Shown: positions 48,235-56,629, numbered from the stretch's first letter. The stretch is DNA of 64,000 bases from CALDCK01 sp050618055 (GCA_050618055.1 JBNLVK010000109.1:8007-72006), one strand, 5' to 3'. Numbers and translations are program-made. The notes: generated by a model from the sequence alone, not told the origin.

Positions 48235-50108
48235 GAGTCCGCATCAACTCGATCGGCCTTGAGGGGACGACTCGACGCGTCTCCTTTGAGCCCGGCCTCA
48301 ATATCGTCACCGGCCCTATCGCTAGCGGAAAAACAACCTTCCTGACCTGCGCCCGCGGGCTAATAGGTGGGTCCTTCAGCGGCCTCCCGCCTGAAGCAAG
48401 GGAGTCCGTGCGCGCCGTATCCGGAGACGTGACGATCGGAAGCTCGCAGTTCTCAGTGATACGCCCTGCCGTAACGACCTCGAATGCGCGTGTAGATATC
48501 GCAGGCGATGACCTCGCGATCAGGATCCCCGCCTCCAGACCCGAACCAGGGTCGCGCCTGACCTACCTCCATTGGCTGCTTGAACGCCTCGACCTTCCCA
48601 GGCTTGAGGTTCCGTCGGCGCCGACCAAACCGGATAGCGAACCGACTCCGGTCAGCCTCAGGGACTACCTCCGCTACTGCACGCTCTACCAGGACGAGCT
48701 GGGTTTCTCCGTGTTCGGCCACACCGACTTTGCGAGAAACATTAAGCGCAAGTACGTCTTTGAGATCATCTACGGGCTCTACAGCGTCGAAACGGCACGG
48801 GTTCAGGACGAGCTACGGGAAGTACTCTCGAAGCTTCGCGTTCTCAGAAACCAAGACGAGCTGTTCTCCGACTTCCTGAAAGGAACGGCCCTGGAGAACA
48901 GAGCCGACATCGACCGGGCGCTTCAGGCGGCACGCCGCGACCTAGACTCTCTGGAACAGGAGATAACTGCCGCAGCAAGTCCACCGCGCGCTGACTCAGC
49001 AACCGAAGAGCTACAGCGTCAGATTCTGGCGCTCGAAGCGAAAGTTGAGGACAGGGCTGCAAAGGCTAGCGCCGAGCGAGCATCGGCCGAGGAACTGGAG
49101 CAGCTCGCTGCACAGCTCGAAGCGCAGGCGGGGAAGATCACGCGATCGATCGTCGCTCAGAAACACCTGCTCGATATCGAGTTCGTCGTTTGCCCGCGTT
49201 GCGGCTCAGAAGTATCGCACTCGAGAGGAGACGATTCGTCCTGCTACCTATGCCTCCAGGAACCGCAATCAAGCTTCTCAAGAGAAGTCCTGATTGAGGA
49301 GCTGGGTCGCGTGGAGAGTCAGATATCGGAAGCCCGCGATTTGCTGGGCGCTCGAAGCGAGCGAGCACAAGACCTTGAAGAGGAGGCGCGGGAGCTTCGA
49401 ACACAGCTCGAGACAGCGCGAACCGAACTGGACTTCCAGACACGCGCGTTCGTGTCCGAACAAGCCGATCAGATCGCATCTATGGCATCGCGAAGGGCGG
49501 AGCTGAAGGCACAGGAGAAGCAGCTCGGCGAGTACCTTGGCATCTTCCGCAAACTCGATGAATCCAGAGATCAGGTCGCATCGCTGGAGCGCCGGCGGGA
49601 CGAGCTTCAGGTTGAGCTGGATTCCGCCTCAGGCCATGAGTCGGAAGTTCAGGCGCGAATCGCCCGCCTAAACGAGTACTTCAACGAGATCCTCGAGAAG
49701 TTCAAGCCGCCTGAGTTTGGCGAGGAAGCGACTTCCCATATCGATCGGAAGACGTACCTACCGATCTACCATGGACGACGATTCGACGATCTGAGTTCAC
49801 CTGGGCTCGGGACGCTCGTGAATGTCGCTCACGCGCTGGCTCACCAGCGAGCAGCTATCGAACTGGGACTCAGCCTCCCCAATATCCTCTTCATCGATGG
49901 TCTCAGCGAGCATCTTGGTGAGGAGGGTCTTGATCCGGAGAGGCAGGAGGCGATCTACGACCATTTGATCGAGACCTCAGAGGAACTCGGCGACCTGCTT
50001 CAGATCATCGCCATCGACAACCAGATTCCACCGCAAGCCCGGCAGTTCGTGCGGCTAGAGCTTTCGGACAGCGACAAGCTGATCCCGCTGGATTCTCAGG
50101 ACTCGTGA
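48231..50108 (+). CDS. SMC/Rad50-like ABC ATPase with zinc hook (ABC-3C sensor)
   Basis: 625 residues. Walker A at 28-36 (GPIASGKTTF), long coiled coils at about 180-315 and 345-490, a zinc hook between them with C321-x2-C324 (CPRCGSEV) and C338-x2-C341 (CYLC), an ABC signature variant LSSPGLGT near 520 and Walker B ILFIDGL near 553. The C-terminal part resembles DUF3732. Such ATPases in ABC-3C systems are thought to sense foreign or damaged DNA and license the nuclease. Complete, no frameshifts, translationally coupled to the middle component. Confidence 0.85.
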   Translation: MRVRINSIGLEGTTRRVSFEPGLNIVTGPIASGKTTFLTCARGLIGGSFSGLPPEARESVRAVSGDVTIGSSQFSVIRPAVTTSNARVDIAGDDLAIRIPASRPEPGSRLTYLHWLLERLDLPRLEVPSAPTKPDSEPTPVSLRDYLRYCTLYQDELGFSVFGHTDFARNIKRKYVFEIIYGLYSVETARVQDELREVLSKLRVLRNQDELFSDFLKGTALENRADIDRALQAARRDLDSLEQEITAAASPPRADSATEELQRQILALEAKVEDRAAKASAERASAEELEQLAAQLEAQAGKITRSIVAQKHLLDIEFVVCPRCGSEVSHSRGDDSSCYLCLQEPQSSFSREVLIEELGRVESQISEARDLLGARSERAQDLEEEARELRTQLETARTELDFQTRAFVSEQADQIASMASRRAELKAQEKQLGEYLGIFRKLDESRDQVASLERRRDELQVELDSASGHESEVQARIARLNEYFNEILEKFKPPEFGEEATSHIDRKTYLPIYHGRRFDDLSSPGLGTLVNVAHALAHQRAAIELGLSLPNILFIDGLSEHLGEEGLDPERQEAIYDHLIETSEELGDLLQIIAIDNQIPPQARQFVRLELSDSDKLIPLDSQDS

Positions 50109-50168
50109 GTCCCGATTGAGTCCGAGGCCGGAGCGGCCGACAAGAGCCTAGTGATCTCACACTGCTAG

Positions 50169-50204
50169 TGGTGGAGGCGGCGGGAATCGAACCCGCGTCT
50201 GCCT
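50169..50204 (-). other. 3' end fragment of tmRNA (ssrA), candidate att site
   Basis: On the minus strand: GACGCGGGTTCGATTCCCGC, then CGCCTCC and ACCA. This is the T arm, acceptor 3' strand and CCA of transfer-messenger RNA. The tRNA-like 5' half and the tag-peptide ORF are absent; a methyltransferase gene occupies the place where they would be. Possible further ssrA sequence extends to about 50250. The ssrA 3' end is a classic integration target for islands and phages, and the fragment orientation puts the inserted element to the right. Confidence 0.75.
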
Positions 50205-50285
50205 ACACCCTGCCCTTCGCTATCCCGGACGTTGGCGCCTGGCCTACGACTAGATCGAGCGAATGCGGCGGTGCCGGCGGAGTCG

Positions 50286-51026
50286 CTACCTGGTCTCGCC
50301 CTTCCTCGCTAGCAACAAGATGCGGTGTTGAGTCGTCTTGATGCGACCGTCGGAATCAGCGAGAGCAAAGACCTCCTCAAGTGCCTGGCTGTCTCTTCGC
50401 TCATCAAACTCGCGGATTGTTCCTGTTTCTTGAAAGAGGCGAAGGACACCCTCTGGCGAGAGCGAGGTACCCCATTTTCCGGTGCGCGCTTCTACGACAT
50501 CAAACGAAGCTTCGAACTCTCGAACAAGAGACTTGAGTCGGCGCCCCTCTTCCATTAGGAACTGGCCTCTCGGCACGCCGTCGTTGTCCATGCCAAACGG
50601 CTCCTTCAGGTTCGCTTTGTCTCGCTCTCCGATCTTCTCGACGACCGCAATACCGGAAGGCGCAAGAACGCGAGAGAGCTCCCCGGCACTATGTGGAGCC
50701 AATAGCGACACGGCAACGTCGAACGATCCATCGCGATACGGAAGGGACGATGCGTCGCCGACACAGAGAATGAACTGCCCAACCCCCAGTTGCTCGAGTC
50801 GAGCTCCGGCGAGCTTGAGCATCTCGGCACTCGGGTCGATACCACAGAAGGCGTGGATTCCTTCGGCGACATGGGCTGTCTTGGAGCAAGTCCCGCAGCC
50901 AACATCCAGGAACCGAGTAGATGCAAGGCACTCGGCTTCAATGACGTCCCCAATAGACCAGGGCCTTGGGTCTTCGCGCCCTCGAAGGAGCGAGTCCTCG
51001 TATCCACTCGTGTATACCTTGCTCAT
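50286..51026 (-). CDS. SAM-dependent class I methyltransferase
   Basis: 246 residues from ATG 51026, four bases after the upstream gene ends. The Rossmann methyltransferase core has motif I FLDVGCGTCSKTAHVAEG, motif II FCGIDPSAEML, ILCVGDASSLPYRDGSFDVA (motifs III-IV) and a post-motif GELSRVLAPSGIAVV. It is of the methyltransferase-11/25 type used on small molecules or lipids. It forms a tight pair with the HTH gene upstream, at the edge of the plasmid-like element, so it may be cargo or modify a signal. Confidence 0.8.
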   Translation of the reverse strand: MSKVYTSGYEDSLLRGREDPRPWSIGDVIEAECLASTRFLDVGCGTCSKTAHVAEGIHAFCGIDPSAEMLKLAGARLEQLGVGQFILCVGDASSLPYRDGSFDVAVSLLAPHSAGELSRVLAPSGIAVVEKIGERDKANLKEPFGMDNDGVPRGQFLMEEGRRLKSLVREFEASFDVVEARTGKWGTSLSPEGVLRLFQETGTIREFDERRDSQALEEVFALADSDGRIKTTQHRILLLARKGETR

Positions 51027-51030
51027 CGAA

Positions 51031-52320
51031 CTACCCACTTGATGTTGCGCGCTCAAGCGAGGTCAGATAACGGCTGTCGGCGAACAGAACCTTCGTGAGC
51101 GCATGCACGAGTTCCTCATCCTCCGCTAGCAAGTCCACTGCCCTTTGGATCGATCCTACGATTTCGCTCGTCCTGAGTCCATCGCGAAGGACATCGCCGC
51201 GCATCAGCAAGACTGACTCGCGGGATGAAGGCTCGAACCCATCGGGATCCAGGTTGGTCGCTCCCCAGACTGTCTCAAGCAGGAGATTCAGCGGGGACCA
51301 GACGACACCGGCGATAGGCGCTTGGTGTGCAGAGAGAATGCTCATCGTATCGGCGGGTTCGCAGACGAGAATCTCCAGCTTCTCGACATCGAGACAGCGA
51401 TAACGGTTGAGGTCAGCAAGGTAGCCAGAAGCGGTCCCATTGCCTGGAAGCAGAACGGACCCCGGGACCTCCGCACCCAGGCTGTGTGCCATTAGGCGGT
51501 GGCCCCCTCTCGGAAGAATGGCAACCGGCTCAAACTGCCGATCCTCGCTCGAGGCGAGGTAGCTCGCGGCTGATGTCAGCGGCAGCGCCACCATGTCGTA
51601 GTCCGACGAGACGTTGATAGCCTGGCGAAGCCGACGCGCTGAGTAGTCGATGTCAAGGTCAATGGAAATCGGCAGTCCTTGGACGAGCGAGGCGTGCTGC
51701 AGAGTGAGCACGGAAGTAAGGAGGGAGGCTGGGCAGAGCGCTCTCAGTGGCGCCACATCCGCGACCTGCGCGGGAGGCAGTGAGTCGGCCGATCTTGAGT
51801 CCAGGATCATGCCGGTGACTGCTGAGCAGATACGATCGGCTTGATCACGAGTTCCGCGCTCGGCCATGGCCGTAAACAAGTTGCGGAGATCAAGAAGTTG
51901 AGAGGAACGCAACATCTGCATCGCGTCCTGAGCGAAGCGGTTGCGAACGGAGTGAAGAAGCCCAGGCGCAGCCAAGAACTCAGGTGGTGGGGTTCGACGT
52001 GCGCCCAAAGAGTTGATGCGAGCCGCCGCTGCGTCGGGAATCGAAGGCGGCAAGGCGTGACTACGTCCGGTTTCAAGCTCGTGAAGGTCGATTCGGACAA
52101 GCCTAGCGATGCGCAGGCGACTCTTGGGGTCGAGGCGCTCACCTCGGAGGGCCCGCCTGAGGGTTGCATAGGGAACGTAGTAGGGGGTGCCCCAACTCCC
52201 CTCAGAGAGAGGCTTGGCACCGACCCGGAGCTCCTCGATCCGCCGCTGGAGAGTCGGCACATGAACGGTTGCGCTCGCGTGGCGAACCCGAGGTCGCGGA
52301 CTTCCCGTAACTCGCTTCAT
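51031..52320 (-). CDS. HTH regulator fused to a periplasmic-binding-like ligand domain
   Basis: 429 residues from ATG 52320. Residues 40-85 include YYVPYATLRRALRGERLDPK and SRLRIARLVRIDLHELETG, an XRE-like helix-turn-helix of plasmid repressors. Residues 205-345 (LPISIDLDIDYSARRLRQAI, YDMVALPLTSAASYLASSED, PVAILPRGGHRLMA) look like a type 2 periplasmic-binding fold used as a cytoplasmic ligand sensor. No signal peptide. This resembles neither LysR nor LacI, so it is a less usual combination. The methyltransferase four bases downstream is probably its target or partner. Confidence 0.55.
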   Translation of the reverse strand: MKRVTGSPRPRVRHASATVHVPTLQRRIEELRVGAKPLSEGSWGTPYYVPYATLRRALRGERLDPKSRLRIARLVRIDLHELETGRSHALPPSIPDAAAARINSLGARRTPPPEFLAAPGLLHSVRNRFAQDAMQMLRSSQLLDLRNLFTAMAERGTRDQADRICSAVTGMILDSRSADSLPPAQVADVAPLRALCPASLLTSVLTLQHASLVQGLPISIDLDIDYSARRLRQAINVSSDYDMVALPLTSAASYLASSEDRQFEPVAILPRGGHRLMAHSLGAEVPGSVLLPGNGTASGYLADLNRYRCLDVEKLEILVCEPADTMSILSAHQAPIAGVVWSPLNLLLETVWGATNLDPDGFEPSSRESVLLMRGDVLRDGLRTSEIVGSIQRAVDLLAEDEELVHALTKVLFADSRYLTSLERATSSG

Positions 52321-52384
52321 GGGCCGCACTTAACTGACCCCTAAGTGGTACCGACACCTTCCAGCCGCCGTGGTTCCTTCGTCC

Positions 52385-52693
52385 ATGAAGGAGAATAGCC
52401 ACATGCTTGAGGCGGACGCGATTGACGATGCCCACGGAACACCTCAAGGCCGGTCAGAAGGCGGAACGCGCATGGAAGGAACGGAACAGCCGGGTCCCCT
52501 GAGGGCATCCGAGCCACGTGACTTCGTCGTTTCCACCCGGTTGACTAAGACCCAGTGGTTGGCCTTCCGCGCTTCAGCGAATGCTCTTGGAATTACTAGG
52601 TCAGATCTTCAGCTTGGGCTCATCCTCGCCTTCCTCGACGGGTGGGCAGACGCCTTGGACGCCGAGGCACCCCAGAACTCTGCTTCTCGCTAG
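52385..52693 (+). CDS. Small ribbon-helix-helix-like protein
   Basis: 102 residues from ATG 52385 (starts at 52403 or 52472 also possible). The C-terminal half, FVVSTRLTKTQWLAFRASAN followed by ALGITRSDLQLGLILAFLD, has the strand-helix-helix pattern of plasmid CopG/MetJ-type proteins. It is divergent from the HTH gene and convergent with the ParA partner, so a copy-control or regulatory role in the element is plausible. Confidence 0.5.
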   Translation: MKENSHMLEADAIDDAHGTPQGRSEGGTRMEGTEQPGPLRASEPRDFVVSTRLTKTQWLAFRASANALGITRSDLQLGLILAFLDGWADALDAEAPQNSASR

Positions 52694-52697
52694 AGGC

Positions 52698-53222
52698 TTA
52701 CGGGTCCCGCGATCCGCGGAGAAAGATCTTGGCAAGAGCACGATCGAACGCAGCCAGGGCGACCGGATCATCGGCCGGTGGACGGCGAAGGGTCCCAGAA
52801 GCCCCCTCGGCCTCGGCCAGAATGGCATCCCTCGCCTCCTCGAGGAGCCAGGACAAGGCCGCCCGGCCGATGTGCGAATCCGTGAGCCGCACGCCTCCAA
52901 GCGCGATGCCTAGCTCGGCCCTGAACGAGTCCAATTCAGCCCGAATGCTCCGCCGCACCCTGAACTTCAGCTCCGCATTGATGGGCTCCACGGGCGGAGC
53001 GAGATCCTCGCCAACAACACCAGATGGGATCTGCTGAGTAGGGCGTGGCGCAGCAACTTGCTCCGCCGATCGGCCAACTGCGACCGATCGCCCATTTGGG
53101 TCTGTCGTCTCCCGCGGCGCGGCCTCCGTTGCGCCCTCGAGTGCTGAGGCCGCCCGAGCGAGGTCACCATCATCGCCGAAGATGTCGACCGGTTCCCGAC
53201 TTGGACCTGGGCGCTTAGGCAT
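52698..53222 (-). CDS. ParA-partner protein of the element (non-ParB)
   Basis: 174 residues from ATG 53222, overlapping the end of parA. The N-terminal half is disordered and Pro/Ala-rich with PGPSREPVDIFGDDGDLARA; the C-terminal half NAELKFRVRRSIRAELDSFR and GGVRLTDSHIGRAALSWLLE resembles a ribbon-helix-helix/helical DNA-binding unit. There is no ParB N-terminal nuclease-like domain, so this is a small centromere-binding protein like those of type Ib partition systems. Named by its place directly after parA. Confidence 0.65.
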   Translation of the reverse strand: MPKRPGPSREPVDIFGDDGDLARAASALEGATEAAPRETTDPNGRSVAVGRSAEQVAAPRPTQQIPSGVVGEDLAPPVEPINAELKFRVRRSIRAELDSFRAELGIALGGVRLTDSHIGRAALSWLLEEARDAILAEAEGASGTLRRPPADDPVALAAFDRALAKIFLRGSRDP

Positions 53223-54123
53223 GTGCGGCGCCCTCCACGGCTAGAGCGTCTGGCGAGGCCCCTGCCCGTCCCGCGCGCTCACGCGCGATTCGCGCTTCAA
53301 CTTCCCGCGCCAGTTCCCGGTACTGAGCGCTGACCTTGTGCGAAGGCACCGCCTCCAGGAGCAATAGGTTCTTCTGATAGGCGCGGTCGATGGCGGCGGC
53401 CGAACTAATCGTGGGCTCAAGCTTCACGCGCCCACCCCTTCGGTCAAGAAACCCCTCGCGGATCTTGTGCTCGTAGTGCTTGTGCAGCGCGATGCGCCGA
53501 TCGACGCCTGACATGATGAGCCCGAGCAGATGAAGGTCTGGGTTGCGCCCAGACTTCCGCGCATTGGCGATGTCCTGCAGGGCGTCCGGAAGCGACGCGA
53601 TCGCCTGCTTCTCGGGTGTGATCGACAAGATGAAGTAGTCGGCCACCAGATAGGCGCTCCGCGTCGTGGCGGACGCGTGGGGGCCCGTATCGATGATGAT
53701 GTAGTCGTAGCGGCCCAGCGATCTCAGAGCATCGATATGCGGCTTGAGGCAGTTGCCGGGGCTCTCCCCCTGCCCCGCCTGGCGCTCAAGGCCCTGGAGG
53801 GTGCGTGACGACGGAATGAAGGCAAGGTTCTCGGGAAGGCGAGCCCCCTCGCCTTCGGCGTCACCACGAAGCACGGCGTCGTTGACGCTACAGGCACCCG
53901 TGACGACATCCATCGTCGTCCAGACGTTGCCTTCAGCGAGCCCGAAGACCTTGGTCGCGCCGTAGTTCTCATCGACGTCCCAGAGCAGGACCCGGCGTCC
54001 AACACCGGCGAGCGCAGCTGCGAGATGAAGCGCGTTGGTCGTCTTCGCAACACCGCCCTTCTGCATGCCGACGGCAATCACGTCGGCCTCGCGGTTCATC
54101 TCTCGTGGTGGCGTTGTGCTCAT
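53215..54123 (-). CDS. parA: ParA family partition ATPase
   Basis: 302 residues. Deviant Walker A is QKGGVAKTTNALHLAAALAG (KGGxxKT), Walker A' RVLLWDVDENYGATK and Walker B YDYIIIDTGPHASATT. It moves DNA (or its partner-bound centromere) by ATP-dependent patterning on the nucleoid. No N-terminal HTH is present, which fits a small type Ib-like ParA. It overlaps its small partner gene. The 480 bases upstream hold degenerate repeats that may be the centromere or promoter. Confidence 0.9.
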   Translation of the reverse strand: MSTTPPREMNREADVIAVGMQKGGVAKTTNALHLAAALAGVGRRVLLWDVDENYGATKVFGLAEGNVWTTMDVVTGACSVNDAVLRGDAEGEGARLPENLAFIPSSRTLQGLERQAGQGESPGNCLKPHIDALRSLGRYDYIIIDTGPHASATTRSAYLVADYFILSITPEKQAIASLPDALQDIANARKSGRNPDLHLLGLIMSGVDRRIALHKHYEHKIREGFLDRRGGRVKLEPTISSAAAIDRAYQKNLLLLEAVPSHKVSAQYRELAREVEARIARERAGRAGASPDALAVEGAAHA

Positions 54124-54201
54124 TTCTCCCCCAATCCGAATTCATCGTGTCAGGAGATGACGCGGCCGTCAAGCACAAACGACCCATCGGTGTGTATACC
54201 A

Positions 54202-54530
54202 GTTGGCCGATGGGCTTTCGGGAACACGGGCTTGGAAGCACATGGGCCAACAGGTCCATGTGCCCACAGTCCCGTTGTCCGACATGCGCCTGGGCGGATG
54301 GGCCCATTGGCCAACGGGACTACGCGCGAAGAGAACGGCGAAGGCTGCTCCGAAGCGGCAACGGCCTCGGTGGAGCCCAGAGGCCTATGCGCCTACAGCC
54401 CAACGGGCTCCTAGTGCCATTGGCCAGTGGGGACACGGGCAAGCACGCCCAGCAGAACGGCGAACCATGGGACCAGGTAGCCGAAGCCCTACAGGCGTGT
54501 AGGCCAATGGGCAAGTAGTCCTGTTGTCCC
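54202..54530. repeat. Degenerate repeat cluster upstream of parA (candidate centromere)
   Basis: Within 330 bases, versions of GGCCAATGGGC occur at 54205 (GGCCGATGGGC), 54302 (inverted), 54416 (partial, inverted) and 54502, and versions of AGTCCCGTTGTCC at 54268, 54309 (inverted) and 54517. The repeats are scattered on both strands and no gene of convincing quality covers them. Placed directly upstream of parA, they are candidate binding sites for its partner. Confidence 0.5.
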
Positions 54531-54604
54531 ACAGGGAAACGGTCCCACGCGCCCGGACGCCCGGAGGACTCGCTTCCGCCAGTATTCGATATTAGAATAG
54601 GGGC

Positions 54605-54829
54605 TCAGGAAGGATCAAAGAAATACTGGACCGGCTTTCCATAGAGCCTGGCGAAGGCCTGAAGCTCCATGACATCAACCCGCCGGTCTCCAGTCTCGGA
54701 CTTTGAGACAAAGGCTTGGTCGCGGCGGAGCCTGCGGGCCGCCTCGACCTGGGTCATGCCAGCCTCCTCGCGAGCGGTGCGGAGGCGAACGAGAAAGCGG
54801 CCGTAGGCGCGGCCGCGCGTGGCATCCAT
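54605..54829 (-). CDS. XRE family repressor
   Basis: 74 residues from ATG 54829. A single helix-turn-helix, RTAREEAGMTQVEAARRLRR followed by DQAFVSKSETGDRRVDVMEL, fills the protein. Small XRE proteins of this size repress plasmid or island genes. A near-palindromic AT-rich site at 54861 lies just upstream of its start, between it and the divergent PEP-CTERM gene. Confidence 0.8.
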   Translation of the reverse strand: MDATRGRAYGRFLVRLRTAREEAGMTQVEAARRLRRDQAFVSKSETGDRRVDVMELQAFARLYGKPVQYFFDPS

Positions 54830-54860
54830 GGGCACAGCCCAGAGGATTTCTTCTATTTCG

Positions 54861-54883
54861 GAATATTCGTTTTCAGAATATTT
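54861..54883. promoter_or_regulatory. Candidate XRE operator
   Basis: GAATATTC (54861-54868, self-complementary) and AGAATATTT (54875-54883) form a spaced AT-rich repeat in the 71-base divergent gap between the XRE gene and the PEP-CTERM gene. AT-rich half-sites 14 bases apart fit repressor binding over both promoters. Confidence 0.45.
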
Positions 54884-54900
54884 GGCGCGAGGAAGCGGGA

Positions 54901-55656
54901 ATGAGCGGAAATGAGCGGCCTGGCGGCGTGGGTGAGGGGGGGACAGCCAATAGCGGGAAGAACGCCTCCTCGGGGCGGTCTTGGCCCATTCTGGGGATAC
55001 TGGTGATCCAGGCCGTCTTCGCCGGCAGGGCCGGGGCGCTCACCATCATCTTCGATGACACTGCGGGCCTTGCTCCGCCGACCTTCGCCCAGGCCGTCCC
55101 TGGCGGCGAGTTCGGCCCCGTGGTTGCCGATGGCCCAGTGACCGTGCAGGGCGGGGTCATTCTGCTGGCGATCACGCCGAGCGATCAGGCAGCGACCAGC
55201 TTGCCCAACCTCTACGCGACCACTGACTTCCTGCCCTTGGCGGACGGCACGCTGCTGCCCGGGTCCATCACCGGCTCGCTCGCGATCTCGGCGACGTCGG
55301 TATCCCTTGCCATAGGCAATGGCCACCAGTTCCCGGCGACCTTCACGCTGACCGCGTTCAAGGGCGCGAGCCCCGTTGCCAGCGACGCCGTGAGCCTCGA
55401 TCCATTCGGATCAGGAGCCGGATTCGTCGGGCAGCTGTCGGTGGCAGCGGGCGAGGGGATCACATCCTTCACGGTTGCATCCGATCAGCCACTGGGCGCC
55501 AAGGTCTTCTCGATCGACACGGTCGAGATCGTGCTCATTCCCGAGCCGTCAACGGGAGGATTGCTCGGTCTGGGCCTTGGTCTTCTGGCTGGCTGGCGTC
55601 AAGGCGCGATGCGAAATGCGAGGCCACAATCCTGTCCCCGGGATCGTTCGGCATAG
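54901..55656 (+). CDS. PEP-CTERM surface protein carried on the element
   Basis: 251 residues from ATG 54901 (GAGGAAG upstream). An N-terminal hydrophobic segment WPILGILVIQAVFAGRAGAL serves as signal sequence after a 30-residue polar lead. The body is a beta-rich domain (ATTDFLPLADGTLLPGSITG, VSLDPFGSGAGFVGQLSVAA). The tail IPEPSTGGLLGLGLGLLAGW plus RQ is a PEP-CTERM exosortase signal, followed by an unusual 20-residue extension that overlaps the convergent pilin gene. Confidence 0.8.
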   Translation: MSGNERPGGVGEGGTANSGKNASSGRSWPILGILVIQAVFAGRAGALTIIFDDTAGLAPPTFAQAVPGGEFGPVVADGPVTVQGGVILLAITPSDQAATSLPNLYATTDFLPLADGTLLPGSITGSLAISATSVSLAIGNGHQFPATFTLTAFKGASPVASDAVSLDPFGSGAGFVGQLSVAAGEGITSFTVASDQPLGAKVFSIDTVEIVLIPEPSTGGLLGLGLGLLAGWRQGAMRNARPQSCPRDRSA

Positions 55657-56414
55657 GTCGCGAGATCCACAGCCGGCCACTCAAGGCACGCATCGGCGGC
55701 ACCCATGACTGCGGCGGGACCGTAGGCGACGACACCTCCCTTCACGGGGCCGCCGTCGTCCAGCTTGCGGTCAATCCACGCAGCGTCACGCGGCCGGAGG
55801 ACTTGCTTGCCGGGGATGGCCGGAACCAAGTCATCCCCGATCCCGCGCTGAAGCACCACGAAGGTGCCCGAGGGCTGATCGGCCAACGGTGGCCAGCCGG
55901 GCAGAGGGTGGGTAAGTCCACCATCGGCGTGTTTCACGTGAAAGCCACCCCCGACTGGGGCGGCCGGATGCGTCTGGCCCCAGGCGATGTCCGGAGCGGA
56001 AAGAGGCGCCAGGCCCCCGATCAGACCTGTCAGAGCGAGGTGCGACCAGAACAGCACGGTCTCCCGCTCCGCAGCAGCACCAGAGGTCTGATGCTGAGTT
56101 ATCGCTCCTGGCAGGCCAACAACACCGTCGCCTGCGCCAGGAGAGCCGGACGGCGCATCGCAGGCCGCCGCACTCAGACAGCCTGGAATCCTGCGGGACG
56201 CGTCACGGAGATCGCCGGGCAGACCAGAGTAGCGGTCCAGAAAGATCGCAGTTGCGGATGCGTAGGACTGAACTGCAGACACCGTCTGCGAAAGCCGCGC
56301 CCGAGCCGTGTACTCGTCCGCCAGCATCAGGGCAGACAACAGCAGCCCGATCACGAGAATCACGATTGCCATCTCAACGAGGGTGAAGCCTCGATCTGAG
56401 GGTGGGTGCTCCAT
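55599..56414 (-). CDS. Type IV pilin-like / pseudopilin protein on the element
   Basis: 271 residues from ATG 56414 (GGAG upstream). The prepilin leader MEHPPSDRG is followed by FTLVEMAIVILVIGLLLSAL; Gly9 is the cleavage site and Glu +5 is present. The C-terminal part has conserved-looking cysteines (CLSAAACDAPS, DACLEWP, QDCGLAF). It is in a different family from the GspG-like pilin at 1730. Pilins on conjugative elements may aid mating-pair contact or be cargo. Convergent overlap with the PEP-CTERM gene is 58 bases. Confidence 0.78.
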   Translation of the reverse strand: MEHPPSDRGFTLVEMAIVILVIGLLLSALMLADEYTARARLSQTVSAVQSYASATAIFLDRYSGLPGDLRDASRRIPGCLSAAACDAPSGSPGAGDGVVGLPGAITQHQTSGAAAERETVLFWSHLALTGLIGGLAPLSAPDIAWGQTHPAAPVGGGFHVKHADGGLTHPLPGWPPLADQPSGTFVVLQRGIGDDLVPAIPGKQVLRPRDAAWIDRKLDDGGPVKGGVVAYGPAAVMGAADACLEWPAVDLATYAERSRGQDCGLAFRIAP

Positions 56415-56490
56415 CACTCCATCCTGACAGCTCGGGGTTAAAGACCGGTAAACGTGAGCCTGTCCTGTCGCTTGGAACGCCTCGGCGAAC

Positions 56491-56507
56491 GGCAACCAGG
56501 TGGGGGC
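56491..56507 (+). repeat. Outlying iteron beside the DnaA box
   Basis: GGCAACCAGGTGGGGGC matches the iteron consensus GGCAACCnnnTGGGGG. It lies 123 bases upstream of the main array and touches the DnaA box at 56511, so it belongs to the origin. Confidence 0.7.
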
Positions 56508-56510
56508 TGG

Positions 56511-56519
56511 TTATCCACA
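56511..56519 (+). promoter_or_regulatory. Consensus DnaA box
   Basis: TTATCCACA, a perfect match to TTATNCACA, lies four bases after an iteron and upstream of rep. Confidence 0.7.
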
Positions 56520-56629
56520 GGAATCTGGGGGATGGACGAGGTCGCCCGCCGTTTCAGTGATTCCTGGATTCAAGAGATTCTGATTCCGCGGCGAATCACG
56601 AAGCGATTCCAGCGGCATGAGGTCCGACC

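Noticed and set aside
54202..54530. CRISPR array
   Set aside because: The repeats are degenerate, on both strands and irregularly spaced, without constant-length spacers.
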